Below are positions 9,893 through 19,429 of a stretch of DNA of 64,000 nt, piece by piece. The translations under genes were made by a program, and so were the position numbers. Position 1 is the first letter of the stretch, and the number at the start of each line of letters is the position of its first letter. Under the pieces are notes generated by a model. The model was not told the origin of the DNA. It searched no databases and worked only from the letters and a program-made list of their open reading frames with translations. The stretch lies in contig NZ_FSRC01000001.1 in NCBI RefSeq assembly GCF_900129785.1, positions 1,426,001 through 1,490,000 of the forward strand. Reading direction: 5' to 3'. Origin of the DNA: Algoriphagus halophilus. Lineage in GTDB: Bacteria > Bacteroidota > Bacteroidia > Cytophagales > Cyclobacteriaceae.

Positions 9893-10747
9893 TTATTTCA
9901 GGGATTGAATCAATCGTTCATTTAAACCTACATAATCTGGATTTTGAGCCTCCTCAGCCAAATCAATGGATTCTTTAGCAGATTCAATGGCTTCAGTTTT
10001 TAGACCCAATGCAACTTCTATTTTAGCCTTCAAGTGGTAGGCCCAATATTTAGGGTCAGTCTGTACGGATTCCTGAATCCATTCATAGGCTTTATTTAAA
10101 TCTCTTCCCGTATTCAGGTAATAGCTTGAAGCTTCGTAGAGCAAGGAAGGGTTGTCAGTATCCTGATCTAAAACATATTCTTTAATCTGGGCCATAACAA
10201 TGGGGTCTGAATCCATGGAAATATGGAAACTTGCGCTGGTTTGATCCCAAGCCATCATTAGGTCAGCTCCTTTATCAGTCATATTCGTAAAACTGATTTC
10301 GAAGGTCTCATATTCTTTTTTTGTCTTGGTAGGGGTAACATCAAATCGGATTAGATCCTCTTCTGGATTATACCCAATAGCTCCCCAGAGTTTGGTGTTT
10401 TTTGACAAAATGATAGTCCAGGATTTTTTGTCAGGAATAGAATACAATGCATACTGCCCTTTTGGAACATCCTTCCCTTGGATTTTAACATCTGTGGAAA
10501 AGCTCAAAACAGTAGCTCCATTCGCTCCTGTCCTCCAAATCGCTCCATAAGGAACAAGTTCACCAAATATCTTCCTCCCTTTTTTACTAGGCCGACTGTA
10601 GGATACCGTTACGTCTGTTAATCCGACTTTTTGTGCAATCTTGGCAGAGGGTGATGCTTGGGGCATTTCAATTTGCTGTGCAAAGACTTGAAAGTCAGTT
10701 ACTAGTAGGGTGAATAGTAATAAATTAAGAAAAGCATACTTTTTCAT
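9893..10747 (-). CDS. Secreted DUF2911 protein with C-terminal TPR-like helices
   Basis: The 284-residue protein has an N-terminal signal peptide ending near VFAQQ. Residues about 27-170 match the DUF2911 family as I know it: SYSRPSKKGRKIFG, then VPYGAIWRTGANGAT, then KGQYALYSIPDKKSW. The remaining residues, about 190-284, form helical TPR-like repeats (YWAYHLKAKIEVALGLKTEA). DUF2911 has no assigned biochemical role; the proteins are common and exported in Bacteroidota. The gene is transcribed leftward from a 170-base divergent intergenic region shared with the reductase gene. Confidence 0.85.
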   Translation of the reverse strand: MKKYAFLNLLLFTLLVTDFQVFAQQIEMPQASPSAKIAQKVGLTDVTVSYSRPSKKGRKIFGELVPYGAIWRTGANGATVLSFSTDVKIQGKDVPKGQYALYSIPDKKSWTIILSKNTKLWGAIGYNPEEDLIRFDVTPTKTKKEYETFEISFTNMTDKGADLMMAWDQTSASFHISMDSDPIVMAQIKEYVLDQDTDNPSLLYEASSYYLNTGRDLNKAYEWIQESVQTDPKYWAYHLKAKIEVALGLKTEAIESAKESIDLAEEAQNPDYVGLNERLIQSLK

Positions 10748-10917
10748 ATACAGTAATACGTGTTATGTAAATTAAATCGAATTTTCTCTCAGAATATTTC
10801 TAGAAATCCTGTAATTTCATGTAAAATCATGAGCTTTTGTAATGAAAGTATCAGTAATTTCGTTTTTAGTATAGTATAATCAAATGAAACCTATCTAGGT
10901 TATATTTTTCAATTATT

Positions 10918-11838
10918 ATGAGTTTAGCTATTATTTGTCCAGGGAAGAACGCTGATCCTTGGATCAAGGTTTTAAAGGATCAAGACCCGGATTTAGAAGT
11001 TCAAGTCTATCCTGAAATTAATCATCCGGATTTGGTGGAAGTGGTCATGTTGTGGAACCACCCAGCAGGTATTCTTTCATCTTTTCCAAATTTAAAATTG
11101 ATCAGTTCCATGGGAGCAGGAGTCGATCATATTTTGAGAGATAAATCTGTGCCAGAAAATATTCCAGTGGTAAGAATTGTGGATGAAAAATTAACATTAT
11201 CCATGACTAATTATGTCATCATGGGGGTATTGAATTTTCATCGGCAGTTTACAAGGTATCAACAAGATAAAAAGCGGAAAGTTTGGGATATGAGCAATCC
11301 CGAAATAGACGTTAAAGTTGGTGTGATGGGAGTGGGAGCTCTGGGGGGTGATGTATTGGAAAAACTTGCATTTATGGGATTTGATGTGGTCGGTTTTGGG
11401 TTCTCAGAAAAAGAGGATTTTCCATATCCCTATTATTCCCAGGGCCAATTGAGTGAATTTTTAGAAACAGTAAATGTACTTGTTTGTCTTTTGCCTTTGA
11501 CACCCGATACAGAAGGGATTTTAAATATTGATTTATTTAAACTTTGTAAGAAAGGAACCTTTCTGATTAATGTAGCAAGAGGGAAACATTTAATAGAGGA
11601 GGACTTGATCATCGCCTTGGATAAGGGGTACCTCTCTGGTGCGCTTTTGGATGTATTCAGAACGGAGCCTCTGCCCAAAGAGCATCCTTTTTGGGAGGAT
11701 GAAAGGATTCTATTCACGCCACATATTGCCAGCGTAACCAATCCTAGTGCTGCTGCTCCACAGGTGGTAGATAACATACGAAGAATACAAACCAACAAGC
11801 CATTGAATAACCTTGTTATTCGAAAAAGAGGCTATTAA
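10918..11838 (+). CDS. D-2-hydroxyacid dehydrogenase, glyoxylate/hydroxypyruvate reductase A-like
   Basis: This is a cytoplasmic NAD(P)H-dependent reductase of 2-oxo acids such as glyoxylate or hydroxypyruvate. In 306 residues it shows the dinucleotide-binding loop GVMGVGALGG (about residues 138-147) and the catalytic triad of the family: R221 in NVARG, E250 in RTEP and H269 in TPHIAS. The short N-terminal lid domain and overall length match GhrA rather than SerA. The universal stress gene starts 11 bases after its stop, so both are likely in one transcript. The substrate is not settled by sequence. Confidence 0.85.
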   Translation: MSLAIICPGKNADPWIKVLKDQDPDLEVQVYPEINHPDLVEVVMLWNHPAGILSSFPNLKLISSMGAGVDHILRDKSVPENIPVVRIVDEKLTLSMTNYVIMGVLNFHRQFTRYQQDKKRKVWDMSNPEIDVKVGVMGVGALGGDVLEKLAFMGFDVVGFGFSEKEDFPYPYYSQGQLSEFLETVNVLVCLLPLTPDTEGILNIDLFKLCKKGTFLINVARGKHLIEEDLIIALDKGYLSGALLDVFRTEPLPKEHPFWEDERILFTPHIASVTNPSAAAPQVVDNIRRIQTNKPLNNLVIRKRGY

Positions 11839-11849
11839 AATTTTTAACT

Positions 11850-12692
11850 ATGTCCAAAACTTTTACAATTATTTGCCCTACAGATTTTTCAGAATGTTCT
11901 TTAAATGCAATTGAATATGCAGCAAAATTGGGGGAGTTTTACCAAGCAGACTTGCTGCTTTTCCATGTTTTAAATAAAAAGGACTATGAAAAGCTTTCAC
12001 CTTTGGATTCGAAAGGTTACCATCAAGAAGAATTCATCAAAGAAAAAATGATCAATCTCCAGCAAGCTATTTTAAAGGAGAGTTTACCTAAGGGATTAAA
12101 AAGCTGCTTGATCTCCTATAAAAATGGAAAGATTGTTCCCTCAACTTTGGCGGAGACAGAACACATCAAAGCAGATATGATAGTGATGGGGACTGAAGGG
12201 ACTAATGATTTAAGAGAGCATATTATAGGTTCGAAAACCAGTAAAATTGTTGAGGAAGCCAGTACAGATGTATTTGTGGTTCCAAGAAAAGTATTTTTCA
12301 AAAAGCCCCGAAAAATGGTATATGCATCTGATTATCTGGAAGAGGATAAAATTGCCATTCAAAAGGTCATAGAAATGGCTCAGTTTTTTGATTCTGAGAT
12401 CGATATAGTCCATGTAAGTAGTACCCACAAAGCCATTGATAAATCTCTGCATAAAGAAATGGTCAATGAAATCTCTCCATTTGTAAAATATGATAAAGTC
12501 AGTTTTGTACTGAAATCCTATCGGGATGACTTGGCTTTGGGTTTGGAAAATTACCTGCAAACTTCCAAAGGGGATGTTTTGGTAACATTGAGTAAAAAGA
12601 AATCTTTTTTTGATCAGATCTTCGCAAAAAATCTTTCAAAAAAAATGGCTTATTTCATCAATAAGCCATTATGGGTCATCAAATCTCTTTAA
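11850..12692 (+). CDS. Tandem universal stress protein (two Usp domains)
   Basis: The 280-residue cytoplasmic protein contains two Usp domains, residues about 1-147 and 150-280. The first keeps the ATP-binding pattern G-x2-G-x9-G-S/T (MGTEGTNDLREHIIGS). In the second the equivalent stretch (TLSKKKSFFDQIFAKNLS) has lost the glycines, so only one nucleotide site per chain is expected. It probably helps stress or starvation tolerance. It follows the reductase gene by 11 bases, and its stop codon abuts the stop codon of the convergent TPR gene with no base between them. Confidence 0.9.
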   Translation: MSKTFTIICPTDFSECSLNAIEYAAKLGEFYQADLLLFHVLNKKDYEKLSPLDSKGYHQEEFIKEKMINLQQAILKESLPKGLKSCLISYKNGKIVPSTLAETEHIKADMIVMGTEGTNDLREHIIGSKTSKIVEEASTDVFVVPRKVFFKKPRKMVYASDYLEEDKIAIQKVIEMAQFFDSEIDIVHVSSTHKAIDKSLHKEMVNEISPFVKYDKVSFVLKSYRDDLALGLENYLQTSKGDVLVTLSKKKSFFDQIFAKNLSKKMAYFINKPLWVIKSL

Positions 12693-13391
12693 CTATTTCT
12701 TTTTAAAAATTCCTTGGATAAAATCTTTGAATTCTGACCGTGTCTTCGGATCTGTAAAAAGTGATCCCAATGTTCGGAAATAATAAGATACAGTGATCTT
12801 TTTAGGAATTTCCTGAGGTTCATTAGGAGCTTTTCCTGTGTTTTCTATAGGAGGGGTAGGAGGTGTTTCAGGTTTTGATTCAGGTTGAGGCCTGCCTACC
12901 AGGTCATCTGCTTTTTGAAAGCTTTTTTGAGAACGTTCTTTGTAACCTAGTTTCTCTTCGACAAGTCCCTTATTGTTGAAGGAAACTGCATCTTCTGGAT
13001 CTAACTCAATTGCTTTTTCATAATCTTCAATCGCTCCTTTAAGATCCCCGATTCTATCTTTAAAGTATGCCCTGCTGCTATACCTGTAAGGGTTTTTAGG
13101 GTCAAGATTTGCGGCACGATCAAATTCTGCCAAAGCTTCTTCATCTCTTTTCAATAGATGAAGAACTACTGCTCTATCTGAGATATAATTTGTATTGTAG
13201 GGGTCTAACTCAATGATGATATCAAAATCGGCCATTGCCTCTTGGGTTTTTCCTAATCTAGATAATATCCTACCCCTGAAAAGGTGAAATTCTGGATTTT
13301 TCTCTGAATTGGATATCAAGCTATTAAAGAGGGACAGTGCCTCTTCAAATTTACCTGCTTTGTATAATTCTATTCCTGCCTCGAAAGTCAT
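12693..13391 (-). CDS. Cytoplasmic TPR protein
   Basis: I take ATG at 13391 as the start, giving 232 residues beginning MTFEAGIELYKAGKFEEAL. The frame stays open to 13475, but a good promoter lies inside that extension and the extension has no protein character. Four to five TPR units span residues about 1-150 (for example DIIELDPYNTNYISDRAV and DYEKAIELDPEDAVSFNN). A proline-rich linker follows (PESKPETPPTPPIENT), then a short basic C-terminus. There is no signal peptide. The role is unknown; it is presumably a protein-interaction scaffold. It diverges from holA. Confidence 0.8.
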   Translation of the reverse strand: MTFEAGIELYKAGKFEEALSLFNSLISNSEKNPEFHLFRGRILSRLGKTQEAMADFDIIIELDPYNTNYISDRAVVLHLLKRDEEALAEFDRAANLDPKNPYRYSSRAYFKDRIGDLKGAIEDYEKAIELDPEDAVSFNNKGLVEEKLGYKERSQKSFQKADDLVGRPQPESKPETPPTPPIENTGKAPNEPQEIPKKITVSYYFRTLGSLFTDPKTRSEFKDFIQGIFKKK

Positions 13392-13414
13392 TCTTTTATT
13401 TTTATTCAGTAATA

Positions 13415-13443
13415 CAAAGTTAAGACAGGAATAGTTTACCAAA
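13415..13443 (-). promoter_or_regulatory. Bacteroidota-type promoter for the TPR gene
   Basis: On the minus strand TTTG (13443-13440) and TAACTTTG (13422-13415) are separated by 17 bases. The -7 element matches TAnnTTTG exactly and lies 24 bases before the chosen start at 13391. Confidence 0.6.
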
Positions 13444-13459
13444 TAATCTTTCTGATGTT

Positions 13460-13492
13460 TTTGCACCCAAACCAATCAGCCTATTATCTTTA
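13460..13492 (+). promoter_or_regulatory. Bacteroidota-type promoter for holA
   Basis: TTTG (13460-13463) and TATCTTTA (13485-13492, one mismatch to TAnnTTTG) are 21 bases apart. The -7 element ends 22 bases before the holA start. It lies back to back with the promoter of the TPR gene. Confidence 0.55.
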
Positions 13493-13514
13493 AGCTTTAG
13501 AGTTAGTATTATTC

Positions 13515-14537
13515 ATGGCCCAATCACCCCAAGCTGTACTTAAAGATCTTAAAGCGAAAAAGTTTGCTCCCATTTACTTTCTAGATGGAGATGAGCCCTT
13601 TTACATCGATCAAATCACCGAGTATATTGAAAAGAATGCCATCGCCGAACATGAGCGTGGATTTAATCAAGTGGTTTTGTATGGAAAAGACAGTAATGTT
13701 GGACTTATACTGAATAATGCCAGGAAGTTTCCAATGATGGCAGAGCGCCAAGTGGTGATTGTAAAGGAGGCTCAAAGTTTACCGGATTTAGGAAAAGAAG
13801 AATCCCAGAAACTATTGATCAATTATTCCCAAAATCCGCTTCCAAGTACGATTTTAGTAGTTGCACATAAATACAAAAAGCTGGATAAAAGAACACAGCT
13901 TTCCAAGGAACTGCAGAAAAATGCGGTCTATGTCACTTCTGATAAAGTACCGGATTATAAATTGACAGAGTGGGTGATCCAATATTTCAAAGATATTGGA
14001 CATGATATTGAACCCAGAGCAGCTCAGTTTCTAGCTGATGCCATAGGCAACAACTTGGAAGTGATGACCAATGAGGTGGGTAAGATGCTCATCAATTTCC
14101 AGGAACCTACAAAATTCACGATTCCCGATATTTCAAAATATATTGGGATCAATAAAGATTACAACAACTTTGAGCTATTGAAAGCAATAGGGGTTAGAGA
14201 TGCGGAAAAATCCAACCGGATCATCCATTATTTTATACAAAACCCTAAATCTCACCCACTTATTCCACTTTTTGCACTGATGTACAATTATTTTTCGAAG
14301 CTGGCTTTAATTCATCAAGCAAAAGGAGCCACCGATGACCAGATCGCTTCCTTAATCGGTGTACCTAGATTTGTGGCCAAAGAGTACCTCCAATCCGCCC
14401 GTAACTACAAATTGGGCAAGGTAATTGATGTGTTTACATACATCAAAGAGGCAGATCTGCGTTCTAAAGGGGTTGACTCCGGTAGTATGACGCATGGTGA
14501 AATCCTCCGCGAACTCGTGTACAAGATTTTGCACTGA
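13515..14537 (+). CDS. holA: DNA polymerase III, delta subunit (clamp loader)
   Basis: This 340-residue cytoplasmic protein is the clamp-loader subunit that opens the beta sliding clamp. The N-terminal part has the HolA features FLDGDEPFYIDQI (residues about 23-35) and a degenerate AAA+ fold without a working Walker A motif. The middle part, LADAIGNNLEVMTNEVGKM, and the C-terminal collar-domain helices agree with the family length of about 340. It is probably expressed from its own promoter upstream. The next gene begins 125 bases later. Confidence 0.9.
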   Translation: MAQSPQAVLKDLKAKKFAPIYFLDGDEPFYIDQITEYIEKNAIAEHERGFNQVVLYGKDSNVGLILNNARKFPMMAERQVVIVKEAQSLPDLGKEESQKLLINYSQNPLPSTILVVAHKYKKLDKRTQLSKELQKNAVYVTSDKVPDYKLTEWVIQYFKDIGHDIEPRAAQFLADAIGNNLEVMTNEVGKMLINFQEPTKFTIPDISKYIGINKDYNNFELLKAIGVRDAEKSNRIIHYFIQNPKSHPLIPLFALMYNYFSKLALIHQAKGATDDQIASLIGVPRFVAKEYLQSARNYKLGKVIDVFTYIKEADLRSKGVDSGSMTHGEILRELVYKILH

Positions 14538-14662
14538 TTACCGAAGCTAATTTTAAATAAACCAAAAGAATTTGTTGTCTTGGGACTATTCTTTTATCCA
14601 TTGATTTGGATGAAATGAATCTCATGCCTGATTTTTTTGGGTGCTAAAACCAACTACTGTCT

Positions 14663-17650
14663 ATGAAATATTACCTGATGCTGCTTGTTGGATTGGGGAT
14701 GAGTTTGGATGCTGTTTCGCAATCCACACTCTATCAAACTAGTCCACAATATCCCTTAGATCATCAGACTGAGCTATTTGAAAAGCAACTTTTTTCTGCT
14801 TCATTATACGATAACACCCGTCTTCTAAATGAAGATTTGACCAATGAGCAAAAAAAATCTGCGGAATTGAATAGAGCGATGTCCGCTTTACAGGTTGAAA
14901 GTCCAGATGGCCCAGGATTAATGAAATCTTACATCTATGATCATGGCAACCATCCTTCCGTTACCTCTGCCGGTTTGTACCTGGGAGATCACTTCTTCTA
15001 TAAAAGAAATTATACCGAAGCCAATGAAAGTTATGCATTGGTAAACCCAAATAGCCTTGGAGATGAAAACCGAGCTGACCTTTATTTCAAACAAGGATTT
15101 GGGCATTTTCAAATGAAAAATTATGGACAAGCAGCTCCATTTTTTGACCAGGCAAAAGTCTTGAATACCTCAGTCAGTCCTGATGCTTATTATTATAGTG
15201 GATACATTGCTTTGGAAAGTGGGGATCATGAAAAAGCAATTACGGATCTCCATACCGCCTCTCAAGATGTGTTTTACTCAGGTAAAGTTCCTTATTTAAT
15301 AGCAGCACTTTATTACAATACAGGTAGTTACGATCAATTGATCAGTTATGCAGAGCCTAAATTCGGTACAGGACAGCAACTAGAAAAACCTGAAATCATT
15401 CATTTGTACTTGGCGGAAGCTTATTATGCCAAGCAAGATTATGCCAATGCCTCCAGCCACTATGAATCTTATATCAGTTCCAGAAAAGGTACCTTATCTA
15501 GAGAGGAGATTTATAAAGCTGGAATTTCCTTATTTGAAATTCAGAACTACAATAGAGCCGCTGAATATTTGAAAAATTCAGCTTCAGCAAATGATGAATT
15601 AGGACAGGCAAGTAGTTACTACCTGGGACATGCCTATTTGAAGCAGGAAAATTATCAGTTTGCTTCCACCAGTTTCGCTGCGGCCTCCAAAGCTGAATTC
15701 AACCTACAAATTCAGGAAGATGCATTGGTTAATTATGCAAAAGTAAACCTTCAAAAGGGGAGTTTTCAAGCTGCAATTGCTGCTTTAGATGAGTATTTGG
15801 ATAAGTATCCAAATGGAACCCATAAAGCTGAAATGGAGACCTTGCTTTCGGAGGCCTTGGTCAACACCAATGATTATTTAAGGGCGATTGAACAAATGGA
15901 CCGAATCACCAATAAGTCTCCAAGAATTCAATCAGCTTATCAAAAAGTAGCCTTTTATCAGGCCATGGTATACTTCAGGGATCAAAGATGGGATGGAGCA
16001 ATTGCCTATTTGGATAAGTCTTTGGCTTATCCTGTTGACCGTACTATTGTATTGGAATCTCATTTTTGGAAAGGAGAAGCTTATTCTGCAGGAGGGGAGC
16101 TTCCTCAAGCAATTAAATCGTATGAACAGGCGATTTCTTTGGGTCGTAGTACTTCTAGTTCTTATTTGACCAAAAGTTTATATGGACTGGGTTATGCATT
16201 TTTCAATTCTCAAAAATACCCTCAGGCCGAAATCCATTTCAAAACATACACTGATCGTTTGAGAGGTCGTGATAATAAAGAAAATTACGACGATGCCATG
16301 CTCCGATTAGGAGATTGCTATTACGTACAAAAGAGGTTTTCTGAAGCTGCTTCGGTATTCCAACAGGCAATAAATGAGAGTAATTCGGGGATAGATTATG
16401 CCTATTATCGATTAGCGGTGGTTCAGAATTTCCAAACTAGAAATCAAGAGGCATTGTATCAATTAGATGCGCTGATTTCCAGGTATCCTTCCAGTTTGTA
16501 TTACGAAGATGCCTTGTATCAAAAGGGTCAGATTAACATGGAGGAGACCAATTACGCTGAAGCTTCCCGGGCCTATTCTGATTTGATAAATGGAAAACCG
16601 AATTCACCTTTTGTTCCATATGCGTTGGAGGGTAGGGCAGTTGCTAATTTCTCCATGCAGAATTATGATCAGACCATCCAGGATTATAAAACCATTTTGG
16701 ATAGACATCCCAATGCGCAAAATGCGGAAACTGCCTTGAAAGGCTTGCAGGAAACCTTGGCTTTACAAGGACGATCGGGTGAGTTTTCGGATTATTTGGC
16801 ACGGTACAAAGGTTCCAATCCATCCAATACAAGTGTTCAATCTCTTGAATTTGAGGCGGCTAAAAGTATGTATTTTGATAAAAATTATACGCAGGCTTCC
16901 AGAGCTTTTGAAAGCTACTTGAGAAATTATCCTCAATCCGCTCAAAAAGCAGATGCCTTGTATTTCTTGGGGGATTCTTACTTCCAGTTGGGAAATAAGG
17001 ATCAGGCATTGGCTCAATTTAAGGCCTTGGAAAATGAACCGGCTTCCCCTCAAAGAGTAAGAGCTATTCAACGAATTGGGGGAATTGAATTAGAAAACGG
17101 GAACTTCGAACAAGCAATTCCTTACCTACAAACTGCTGCGGAAAATGCCAGAAACAAAATTGAAGAGGCCGAAGCAGTACAGGGGTTGATGGTAGCGAAT
17201 TTTGAAACCAAAAAATACAATCAGGCAATCACCAACGCGGATCGTTTATTGACCTTAGATGGTATTATTCCAGAATCTACTCCAAAGGCTTTGCTGACAA
17301 AAGCAAAAGCCGAGCGTGAGATGAATAGAAAGGCAGATGCTGAAACTACGTTGATGACCTTGGTGAATGAATACAAAACAGAACAAGGAGCAGAAGGCTT
17401 GTATTGGTTGGCCTATTCATTTCAGGAAAAGGGAGATGTCGCCCAATCCAATGAGACCATATTTGATTTCTCCGGACCATTTGTAGACTTCGGGTATTGG
17501 TATGGAAGAATGTTTTTACTCTTGGCCGACAACTATGTGACACTTGGAGAAGATTTCCAAGCCAAGGCAACTTTGGAATCTATTGTGGAGAAATCTACGA
17601 ATGAAGAAATAAAATCGATGGCTCAAACTAAACTTCAAACTTTAAACTAA
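14663..17650 (+). CDS. Large exported TPR protein heading an ExbBD/TonB cluster
   Basis: The 995-residue protein starts with a signal peptide (MKYYLMLLVGLGMSLDAVSQ) and then consists almost entirely of TPR and TPR-like helix pairs, at least 15 by eye (repeated patterns such as YY-LG-AYLKQENY and DALYFLGDSYFQLGNKDQAL). It should lie in the periplasm or at the inner face of the outer membrane as a scaffold. Some repeats resemble those of CpoB/YbgF and of BamD-like lipoproteins, but there is no lipobox. The gene is three bases upstream of a barrel-protein gene and belongs to a run continuing through the ExbB, ExbD and TonB genes, so it is probably part of the same envelope machine. Confidence 0.85.
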   Translation: MKYYLMLLVGLGMSLDAVSQSTLYQTSPQYPLDHQTELFEKQLFSASLYDNTRLLNEDLTNEQKKSAELNRAMSALQVESPDGPGLMKSYIYDHGNHPSVTSAGLYLGDHFFYKRNYTEANESYALVNPNSLGDENRADLYFKQGFGHFQMKNYGQAAPFFDQAKVLNTSVSPDAYYYSGYIALESGDHEKAITDLHTASQDVFYSGKVPYLIAALYYNTGSYDQLISYAEPKFGTGQQLEKPEIIHLYLAEAYYAKQDYANASSHYESYISSRKGTLSREEIYKAGISLFEIQNYNRAAEYLKNSASANDELGQASSYYLGHAYLKQENYQFASTSFAAASKAEFNLQIQEDALVNYAKVNLQKGSFQAAIAALDEYLDKYPNGTHKAEMETLLSEALVNTNDYLRAIEQMDRITNKSPRIQSAYQKVAFYQAMVYFRDQRWDGAIAYLDKSLAYPVDRTIVLESHFWKGEAYSAGGELPQAIKSYEQAISLGRSTSSSYLTKSLYGLGYAFFNSQKYPQAEIHFKTYTDRLRGRDNKENYDDAMLRLGDCYYVQKRFSEAASVFQQAINESNSGIDYAYYRLAVVQNFQTRNQEALYQLDALISRYPSSLYYEDALYQKGQINMEETNYAEASRAYSDLINGKPNSPFVPYALEGRAVANFSMQNYDQTIQDYKTILDRHPNAQNAETALKGLQETLALQGRSGEFSDYLARYKGSNPSNTSVQSLEFEAAKSMYFDKNYTQASRAFESYLRNYPQSAQKADALYFLGDSYFQLGNKDQALAQFKALENEPASPQRVRAIQRIGGIELENGNFEQAIPYLQTAAENARNKIEEAEAVQGLMVANFETKKYNQAITNADRLLTLDGIIPESTPKALLTKAKAEREMNRKADAETTLMTLVNEYKTEQGAEGLYWLAYSFQEKGDVAQSNETIFDFSGPFVDFGYWYGRMFLLLADNYVTLGEDFQAKATLESIVEKSTNEEIKSMAQTKLQTLN

Positions 17651-17653
17651 ACC

Positions 17654-19363
17654 ATGAAAAAGCTAGTAAAATTAATTCTATTTGGCGGAGCATTTGGTTT
17701 AACAACAGGTTTGACTTTTGCCCAGACCCAATCAAGAGGAGAAGTAACTGATCAAGAGTTTATCATTCGTAAGGACCGCGTACTGACTGTTCCTGTCCAG
17801 CCGAGAGTTTATGAAAAATTGCCTGTCTTACCTCAACCAAAAGGCTTGGCAGATTTTAACTATAGAGTAAACAGGTATCCACTGACTCTGGAACCTTTGG
17901 TTTTGGAAACCACACCTATCCAAAAGCCTTTTAGAGCACCACAACTTGATTTATTCCCTGGGTTTTTGAGAGTAGGGTATGGAAATTTCGCCTCTCCTTT
18001 ATTGGAGGCTAGATACATGGGGACAGAAGCCGATATAGTTAACTTCTCTTTGAATCTAGGACATCAAAGTTTTGGAAAGGGTCCTGTGCAAGGGGAAGAA
18101 TCCAGTGAAGCACATACCAATTTTGGAGGAGATATCAGTTATTTCGCAGATGTGTTTGAATTGTTTGGTGGGATAGATTGGAATCAGGATCGCTATTCAT
18201 TTTATGGGGTAGATCCTGTGAATTTTGAAAATCCTGAATTTGAAATCCCTGACAATGTTTTTACTTCCTTTTCAGTCAAAGCTGGAATCAGAGATATTGA
18301 AAAAGTAGGGCCATTTTCCTATGAAGTGCAGGCAAGCTATAGAAACTTTAATGACAGCTACATGGCTCGTGAAAGTGAAATAGGAGTGTCAGGCTTAGGG
18401 AAGTTTAGACCAAGCGAGGATTGGAAAGGTCAGGTGGGAATTTCTTACTACACCACCAATCCGGAAGATCTAGATTATACTCAAACGAGAACTTATATGG
18501 GGATTCGGCCTGAGATAGAATATACTAAAGGGGAATTTAGAGTATCTGCCGGTTTAAATATCGTTTCTGAAAATGATTCCATTGAGGATAAATCCAGTGA
18601 TTTCAGAATTTTCCCAAACCTGAAAGCTTCCTATCAGTTTGCTGAAGAATTTGGATTCTTCGGAGAATTTTCCGGAGATGTAAAACGAAACACCTATTTC
18701 AGTTTTGTGAATGAAAACCCTTATCTGGGGCCTAGCGAGCAACTGTTGAATACTATTCAAAACTACAAGGTAGAAGGAGGAATAGAAGGTCAATTTCAGG
18801 AGGTATTTCATTATAGAGCGGCAATCAATGTCAGTCGATACAATAACCTGAGCTTTTTCGTGAATAATTATACCAATAATTTGATGACCACCGATTCTTC
18901 AAGGTTCAGTTTGGTATATGATGATAAGAGCACCGTTTTCAATATTAATGGAGAGCTAGGGTTTAAATTCTCAGATGTCTATTCTTTGGGTTCAAGATTA
19001 GACCTGTATCAATATGATTTGAGTACGCAAGCTGAAGCCTGGCATAGACCTACTTGGGAATTACGCGTGAATAACCAAGTGACCCCTTTAGAGGGACTTT
19101 TGGTGCAGGCGAATTTGAATTTTATGGGTGGGTTAAAAGCGAGAGGACATGACTTGAGTGACATTGTGGGAGAATTTGGACCCTATGAGGTGGTGAAGTT
19201 GAAAACAATTGCCGATTTACAGTTGAAGGCTGATTACCAAATCACGAATAGATTTGCTGTTTTTGCGGAAGGAAATAATATATTGAATGGGAAAAACACC
19301 CGCTGGTTAAATTATCCTGTAAGAGGGATTCAATTAATTGGTGGAGTTTCTATGAAATTCTAA
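17654..19363 (+). CDS. Outer-membrane beta-barrel protein of the ExbBD/TonB cluster
   Basis: The 569 residues start with a signal peptide ending at TFAQT. After a proline-rich segment (residues about 40-100) the sequence alternates aromatic and polar strands typical of a barrel, and it ends in phenylalanine (GGVSMKF), the usual barrel C-terminus. It resembles the barrel part of TonB-dependent receptors, but I see no plug domain and no carboxypeptidase-like N-terminal domain, so it may be a structural or anchoring porin. It lies three bases after the large TPR gene. Its partner is plausibly the TonB-like protein four genes downstream. Confidence 0.75.
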   Translation: MKKLVKLILFGGAFGLTTGLTFAQTQSRGEVTDQEFIIRKDRVLTVPVQPRVYEKLPVLPQPKGLADFNYRVNRYPLTLEPLVLETTPIQKPFRAPQLDLFPGFLRVGYGNFASPLLEARYMGTEADIVNFSLNLGHQSFGKGPVQGEESSEAHTNFGGDISYFADVFELFGGIDWNQDRYSFYGVDPVNFENPEFEIPDNVFTSFSVKAGIRDIEKVGPFSYEVQASYRNFNDSYMARESEIGVSGLGKFRPSEDWKGQVGISYYTTNPEDLDYTQTRTYMGIRPEIEYTKGEFRVSAGLNIVSENDSIEDKSSDFRIFPNLKASYQFAEEFGFFGEFSGDVKRNTYFSFVNENPYLGPSEQLLNTIQNYKVEGGIEGQFQEVFHYRAAINVSRYNNLSFFVNNYTNNLMTTDSSRFSLVYDDKSTVFNINGELGFKFSDVYSLGSRLDLYQYDLSTQAEAWHRPTWELRVNNQVTPLEGLLVQANLNFMGGLKARGHDLSDIVGEFGPYEVVKLKTIADLQLKADYQITNRFAVFAEGNNILNGKNTRWLNYPVRGIQLIGGVSMKF

Positions 19364-19381
19364 GAATGTTGCATGCTAGGG

Positions 19382-19412
19382 TTGGGGTTTACCCTCAATT
19401 CTTTTAGTTTCG
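19382..19412 (+). promoter_or_regulatory. Candidate internal promoter before the SPOR-like gene
   Basis: TTGG (19382-19385) and TAGTTTCG (19405-19412) are separated by 19 bases, close to the Bacteroidota consensus, and end 17 bases before ATG 19430. The site would let the SPOR, ExbB, ExbD and TonB genes be expressed without the two genes upstream. Confidence 0.45.
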
Positions 19413-19429
19413 TAGCACTCAATTTGATT

